9,665 nucleotides of DNA. It comes from Clostridiales bacterium (GTDB lineage: Bacteria; Bacillota; Clostridia; Oscillospirales; Acutalibacteraceae). Of the stretch, positions 7,688 to 9,665 are shown piece after piece. A program made the position numbers and the translations under genes. The stretch is taken from positions 1-9,665 of the forward strand of contig JAAYKB010000018.1 of NCBI GenBank assembly GCA_012522615.1, in the 5' to 3' direction. The notes beneath the pieces are model-generated. The model saw nothing but the letters and a program-made list of their open reading frames with translations, was not told the origin of the DNA and made no database searches. Each line of letters begins with the position of its first letter. Position 1 is the stretch's first letter.

Positions 7688-7792
7688 CAGCCGGAATTAC
7701 AGTGGTTTTTTGCCCCTGAACAGAAAAACCCTGCGGTGCGCGAACTGCACGCCGCAGGTGTGGTACGAGGGGAGATAACGGATTTGAGCTAA
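7688..7792 (+). pseudogene. Possible 3' remnant of an unidentified gene
   Basis: After an in-frame TAG (7685-7687) there are 34 sense codons and then TAA (7790-7792). The conceptual peptide reads QPELQWFFAPEQKNPAV, continuing RELHAAGVVRGEITDLS. It has a composition and rhythm typical of real proteins. There is no start codon or ribosome binding site, and the sequence to the left does not look coding in this frame, so at most it is the 3' end of a gene cut by a rearrangement. I cannot name the family. The same bases can instead be read as the 3' part of a minus-strand RNA, so confidence is low. Confidence 0.3.
7724..7758 (-). terminator. Terminator-like hairpin on minus strand with no gene before it
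   Basis: CCTGCGG (7730-7736) pairs with CCGCAGG (7752-7758), and an inner TGC/GCA pairing leaves a two-base bulge. On the minus strand the stem is followed by G and then TTTTT (7728-7724). It has the form of an intrinsic terminator, but no minus-strand protein gene lies upstream of it. It may end a small RNA. It may instead be a chance palindrome inside the coding-like segment at 7688-7792. Confidence 0.45.
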
Positions 7793-7803
7793 ATGATCCG
7801 TTA
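7776..7803. repeat. 8-bp inverted repeat
   Basis: TAACGGAT (7776-7783) and ATCCGTTA (7796-7803) form a perfect 8-bp stem with a 12-base loop. GGGG (7769-7772) and CCCC (7805-7808) extend it across a small internal loop. No T-run follows on either strand, so it is not a terminator by itself. Confidence 0.6.
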
Positions 7804-7823
7804 ACCCCACATGGATACTATGT

Positions 7824-7853
7824 CTTATAGGCACGAGCGCACGGGTTTCTCAA
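7824..7853 (-). promoter_or_regulatory. Minus-strand promoter-like site before the orphan terminator
   Basis: On the minus strand TTGAGA (7853-7848) is followed after 18 bases by TATAAG (7829-7824). A transcript from here would start near 7817 and reach the hairpin and T5 ending at 7724. The product would be an RNA of about 94 nt containing the inverted repeat and the terminator hairpin. It is called by consensus only. Confidence 0.35.
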
Positions 7854-7918
7854 TAAATAAAGAAAAAATAGCCATGAAAAGCCTCGCTTTAAGAAACAAC
7901 TTAATAACTACAACAAAT

Positions 7919-7948
7919 AATCCTATCGGTGTCTTACCGGATAGGATT
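7919..7948. repeat. 12-bp hairpin with one bulged base
   Basis: AATCCTAT (7919-7926) pairs with ATAGGATT (7941-7948), and CGGT (7927-7930) pairs with ACCG (7936-7939). G7940 is bulged and the loop is GTCTT. Neither side has a strong T-run; the minus side reads ATTTGTT. It could be a weak terminator, a 5' stabilising stem of a minus-strand transcript, or a protein site. Confidence 0.65.
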
Positions 7949-7951
7949 GCT

Positions 7952-7979
7952 TATATACCAGACTGTCCATTCGTATCAA
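7952..7979 (-). promoter_or_regulatory. Minus-strand promoter-like site, divergent from ATPase promoters
   Basis: On the minus strand TTGATA (7979-7974) is followed after 16 bases by TATATA (7957-7952), with TG one base before the -10. Transcription would start near 7945, inside the left-going hairpin at 7919-7948, and could run to the orphan terminator at 7724, about 220 nt. No protein gene is served by it. Confidence 0.4.
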
Positions 7980-8006
7980 TAAAATAGTAAACACAGCAAT
8001 GATTTT

Positions 8007-8034
8007 TTGAAATGTCATAAAATTAAGGCATAAT
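8007..8034 (+). promoter_or_regulatory. Upstream promoter of the ATPase gene (repeat unit 1)
   Basis: TTGAAA (8007-8012) and CATAAT (8029-8034) are spaced by 16 bases. It is weaker than the copy in unit 2 but has the same layout. Confidence 0.5.
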
Positions 8035-8039
8035 ACATA

Positions 8040-8068
8040 TTGAAATGTCATAAAATATACGGTATAAT
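8040..8068 (+). promoter_or_regulatory. Main promoter of the ATPase gene (repeat unit 2)
   Basis: TTGAAA (8040-8045) and a perfect TATAAT (8063-8068) are separated by the ideal 17 bases. Transcription would start near 8075, at the beginning of the partial third repeat, about 24 nt before the start codon at 8099. A factor bound to the third repeat would lie on the start site. Confidence 0.8.
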
Positions 8069-8098
8069 TCTATTGAAATGTCATATCGGAGGTGCGCT

Positions 8099-9415
8099 AT
8101 GCTCTACAGAAAAATTGAAAACCTGATAGAATCCCACTTGAAATCCGATTTAAAAAAGATTTTGCTTGTAGACGGAGCAAGACAGGTCGGAAAAACATAT
8201 ATCATCCGATATGTAGGTAAAAAGCTGTTTGAAAACTATATTGAAATCAATATGGTTGAAGATTTCTTGGGCGATAAATTGTTCTCCGGGGTGCGTTCTG
8301 TTGAGGACTTTTATTTACAAGTCAGTATGCTTCACGGCGATAAAATGAAGCAAAAAGACAATACCCTAATCTTTATTGACGAGATTCAGGCTTATCCGCC
8401 TTTGCTGACGCTCTTAAAGTTCCTATCGCAGGATAACAAATTTACCTACATTGCAAGCGGTTCTCTTTTAGGGGTTACTCTGTCCGAGACCACTTCCATT
8501 CCTATGGGCAGTATTCGTAAGGTCAGAATGTTTCCGCTTGATTTTGAGGAATTTCTGTATGCAAATGGTATGAATGAAATCGTAATTTCCTCCATGAGAA
8601 AGAAATATGAACGGTTGGAATCCCTTGATGAATCCACCCATAACAAAATGATGGATTTGTTCCGAAAATATTTACTTGTCGGCGGCATGCCGGATGCGGT
8701 AAATACTTATCTTGCTGATAAGAATATTGCATCAGTACGGGAAATCCAAAATGAAATCCACGAATTCTATGCTGCAGATGCGTCGAAGTATGATGAAGAG
8801 AGAAAGCTGAAAATTCGTCGGATTTATGATTTAATTCCATCTAATATGGAAAATAAAAAGAAACGTGTTGTGGCTCAAAGTATTGAAAACAAGCGCGGCA
8901 AGACTTTCAACGATTATACAGATGAATTTGAGTACCTTATCAGTGCTGGAATTGCTTTGAATGTTCAAGCAATTTCCAATCCTGTCTTTCCTCTGATCGA
9001 ATCCTCCGGTAAAAATTTACTGAAGTTATACCTGAACGATGCGGGTATTCTGACAGGGATTCTTTACGGAAATAATATCCGAGCTGTTTTGAATGACGAG
9101 AGAAGTATCAATCTCGGAGCGGTCTATGAAACAGTCGTTGCCAGCGAATTGATTGCTCACGGGCATAAGCTCTTTTATTACGACAACCGCAGCAGGGGCG
9201 AAGTTGATTTTTTAATTGACGATTATGATAGTTTGTCCGCTATTCCGATTGAGGTAAAGTCCGGAAAAGATTATACCGTTCACAGTGCCTTGAATGTTTT
9301 GGTCAATAACGAAGACTATAACATCAAAAAGGCGCTCGTTGTTTCAAACGAGAGAACGGCTAAAACCATCGGTAAGATTACTTATCTGCCGATTTATTAT
9401 GTGATGTTCTTGTAG
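8099..9415 (+). CDS. AAA_14/DUF4143 ATPase
   Basis: This belongs to the widespread but poorly understood family of ATP-binding proteins with an AAA_14 domain followed by DUF4143. Its cellular role is not established. Counted from ATG 8099 it has 438 residues, the usual full length. Walker A is GARQVGKT (26-33). Walker B is TLIFIDE (89-95), followed by IQAYP. The sensor-like strand is YIASGS (117-122) and is followed by the family motif MFPLDFEEFL (144-153). GGMPDAV (195-201) begins the link to DUF4143. The C-terminus has GAVYETVVASEL (340-351), GEVDFLI (367-373) and IEVKSG (384-389). Asp370, Glu385 and Lys387 fit a PD-(D/E)XK nuclease-like core. I chose ATG 8099, not ATG 8078, because GGAGG (8088-8092) lies six bases before it. 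The gene is visibly AT-richer than the core genes to its left and probably came by transfer. It has its own promoters and no clear partner gene in view. Confidence 0.9.
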   Translation: MLYRKIENLIESHLKSDLKKILLVDGARQVGKTYIIRYVGKKLFENYIEINMVEDFLGDKLFSGVRSVEDFYLQVSMLHGDKMKQKDNTLIFIDEIQAYPPLLTLLKFLSQDNKFTYIASGSLLGVTLSETTSIPMGSIRKVRMFPLDFEEFLYANGMNEIVISSMRKKYERLESLDESTHNKMMDLFRKYLLVGGMPDAVNTYLADKNIASVREIQNEIHEFYAADASKYDEERKLKIRRIYDLIPSNMENKKKRVVAQSIENKRGKTFNDYTDEFEYLISAGIALNVQAISNPVFPLIESSGKNLLKLYLNDAGILTGILYGNNIRAVLNDERSINLGAVYETVVASELIAHGHKLFYYDNRSRGEVDFLIDDYDSLSAIPIEVKSGKDYTVHSALNVLVNNEDYNIKKALVVSNERTAKTIGKITYLPIYYVMFL

Positions 9416-9456
9416 CCAGCGCGCATGGATTTCTTATATATTGGTGTAATAACTAT

Positions 9457-9474
9457 CCCCACCTAAAGGTGGGG
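9457..9474. repeat. Terminal-type hairpin of IS200/IS605 element end
   Basis: CCCCACC (9457-9463) and GGTGGGG (9468-9474) form a perfect 7-bp stem with loop TAAA. It lies near the presumed tip of the element, on the 3' side of tnpA, where the single-strand transposases of this family bind a subterminal hairpin. On + it is followed by TATTTC, so it may also end ATPase transcription weakly. Confidence 0.7.
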
Positions 9475-9485
9475 TATTTCATGGA

Positions 9486-9498
9486 GCCCTATAAGGGC
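9486..9498. repeat. Small hairpin in the IS non-coding end
   Basis: GCCCT (9486-9490) pairs with AGGGC (9494-9498) around ATA. It lies between the presumed terminal hairpin and the larger structure at 9504-9552. Confidence 0.5.
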
Positions 9499-9503
9499 CT
9501 AAT

Positions 9504-9552
9504 ACTTGCTTGCGCCTTAAGGCGCTAACGAGGGGTTACGCCAACCGCAAGT
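9504..9552. repeat. Three-way-junction-like inverted repeats after tnpA
   Basis: The outer arms ACTTGC (9504-9509) and GCAAGT (9547-9552) enclose two inner hairpins. One is the perfect palindrome GCGCCTTAAGGCGC (9512-9525). The other is GGTT/AACC on the minus strand, around the bases GGCGT. The structure begins 11 bases after the tnpA stop codon and would form in the tnpA transcript or in single-stranded element DNA. Confidence 0.6.
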
Positions 9553-9562
9553 CTGTTACCTG

Positions 9563-9664
9563 CTATCCCTTGAAGGGATCGACATACTCCTTGAGCGTCA
9601 TTTGATCGCTCATCATATCTTCTTTCAGTTGATCTTCAATATACTTCTTAATTGCATTTTTATT
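9563..9664 (-). CDS. tnpA: IS200/IS605-family transposase TnpA, C-terminal end
   Basis: This partial gene enters from the right edge and ends at TAG 9565-9563. The 33 visible residues include IKKYIEDQLKED and, at the end, SDQMTLKEYVDPFKG. They match the C-terminus usual in IS200-type Y1 transposases. In this family a single tyrosine on the last helix cuts and joins single-stranded DNA, and a Gln four residues later (Tyr127 and Gln131 in IS608, from memory) helps hold the metal ion. Here YIEDQ (Tyr codon 9643-9641, Gln codon 9631-9629) fits that pattern, so the fragment carries the catalytic helix. The HUH motif and start lie outside the window, so I cannot say whether the gene is intact. Confidence 0.85.
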   Translation of the reverse strand, partial: NKNAIKKYIEDQLKEDMMSDQMTLKEYVDPFKG

Positions 9665-9665
9665 G

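Larger units (their letters stand above)
7514..8006. other. About 490 bases without a convincing gene; rich in inverted repeats
   Basis: This stretch lies between the divergent starts of the ABC operon and the AAA ATPase gene. From left to right it holds an inverted repeat CGGACT/AGTCCG (7583-7588 and 7611-7616) around ATATGAAATAT, a 34-codon protein-like open segment on + (7688-7792), a hairpin followed by T5 on the minus strand (7724-7758), an 8-bp inverted repeat (7776-7803), a 12-bp bulged hairpin (7919-7948) and two minus-strand promoter-like sites. Composition changes to AT-rich from about 7850. Small open frames here lack ribosome binding sites. It looks like a junction between core DNA and an acquired segment. 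Confidence 0.5.
8007..8085 (+). repeat. Tandem 33-bp direct repeat, two copies plus a partial third
   Basis: Units start at 8007, 8040 and 8073, exactly 33 bases apart. The first 17 bases, TTGAAATGTCATAAAAT, are identical in units 1 and 2. The other 16 bases are similar apart from small shifts. Unit 3 keeps only the first 13 bases (TTGAAATGTCATA) and then runs into the ribosome binding site of the ATPase gene. Each unit holds a TTGAAA box and a TGA-N4-TCA dyad (TGAAATGTCA). Units 1 and 2 also hold a -10-like box. Confidence 0.93.
9457..9665 (-). mobile_element. End of an IS200/IS605-family insertion sequence (partial)
   Basis: The window stops inside this element. It contains the last 33 codons of a Y1 transposase on the minus strand and then about 100 bases of non-coding DNA with three hairpin structures: 9504-9552, 9486-9498 and 9457-9474. 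Elements of this family lack terminal inverted repeats and use subterminal hairpins instead, which fits. The exact tip is not defined; it should lie between the hairpin at 9457 and the ATPase stop at 9415. Confidence 0.75.

Noticed and set aside
7652..7786. Cysteine-rich minus-strand open stretch of about 45 codons
   Set aside because: It has no usable start codon after its upstream stop and covers the terminator-like hairpin, so it looks like chance.
7769..7808. tRNA T-arm-like sequence on the minus strand
   Set aside because: The stem resembles a T-arm but the loop is 12 bases instead of 7, and no acceptor, D or anticodon arm can be built around it.
7811..7987. 58-codon + strand frame (ATG 7811 to TAG 7985-7987) as a gene
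   Set aside because: There is no ribosome binding site, the frame runs through a strong hairpin and minus-strand promoter-like sites, and the composition is not clearly coding. It may be part of the same relic frame as 7688-7792.
8007..8085. CRISPR array
   Set aside because: The repeats are directly adjacent, with no unique spacers of constant length, contain promoter boxes and abut a start codon.
8078..8098. Upstream ATG start of the ATPase gene
   Set aside because: ATG 8078 lies within the third repeat with no ribosome binding site, while GGAGG at 8088-8092 fits ATG 8099.

Overview
The window reads as chromosomal DNA of a low-to-mid GC Firmicute, most likely a member of the Clostridia. 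The signs are purine-rich GGAGG-type ribosome binding sites before most genes, extended -10 promoters (TGnTATAAT-like), a tmcAL gene, an acetyl-type metA, and a DUF3810/YgjP gene pair of a kind common in that group. No rRNA, tRNA or CRISPR array was seen. I could run no database search, so family names rest on motifs recognised by eye.

Left part (1-4270), ordinary core genes. A promoter at 31-59 drives metA (homoserine O-acyltransferase, with the Glu111 that marks acetyl-CoA use), tmcAL (tRNA-Met cytidine acetate ligase) and a membrane-bound DUF3810 protein with an HELAH zinc motif. They run close together on the + strand. This run ends in a bidirectional terminator that also ends a convergent ygjP-like metallopeptidase gene. 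The two stop codons lie in the terminator loop and both proteins end in codons supplied by its stem.

Middle part (4229-7513), a minus-strand transport operon. The order of transcription is a small single-pass membrane protein of unknown function, an ABC ATPase, and an ABC-2 type permease with a large predicted extracytoplasmic domain. The permease starts at a TTG codon overlapping the ATPase stop. A promoter lies just upstream (7505-7513) and a strong terminator follows (4229-4270).

Right part (7514-9665), an accessory region. About 600 bases hold no convincing gene but do hold several inverted repeats, two minus-strand promoter-like sites, a minus-strand terminator-like hairpin and a short protein-like fragment on the + strand. 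Then come two copies of a 33-bp unit, each a promoter, plus a third partial copy. They lead into a visibly AT-richer gene for an AAA_14/DUF4143 ATPase with a PD-(D/E)XK-like C-terminus. Downstream and convergent is the 3' end of an IS200/IS605-type tnpA, followed by a run of hairpins typical of the end of such an element. The composition shift, the tandem promoters and the IS end suggest that this end was acquired by transfer.
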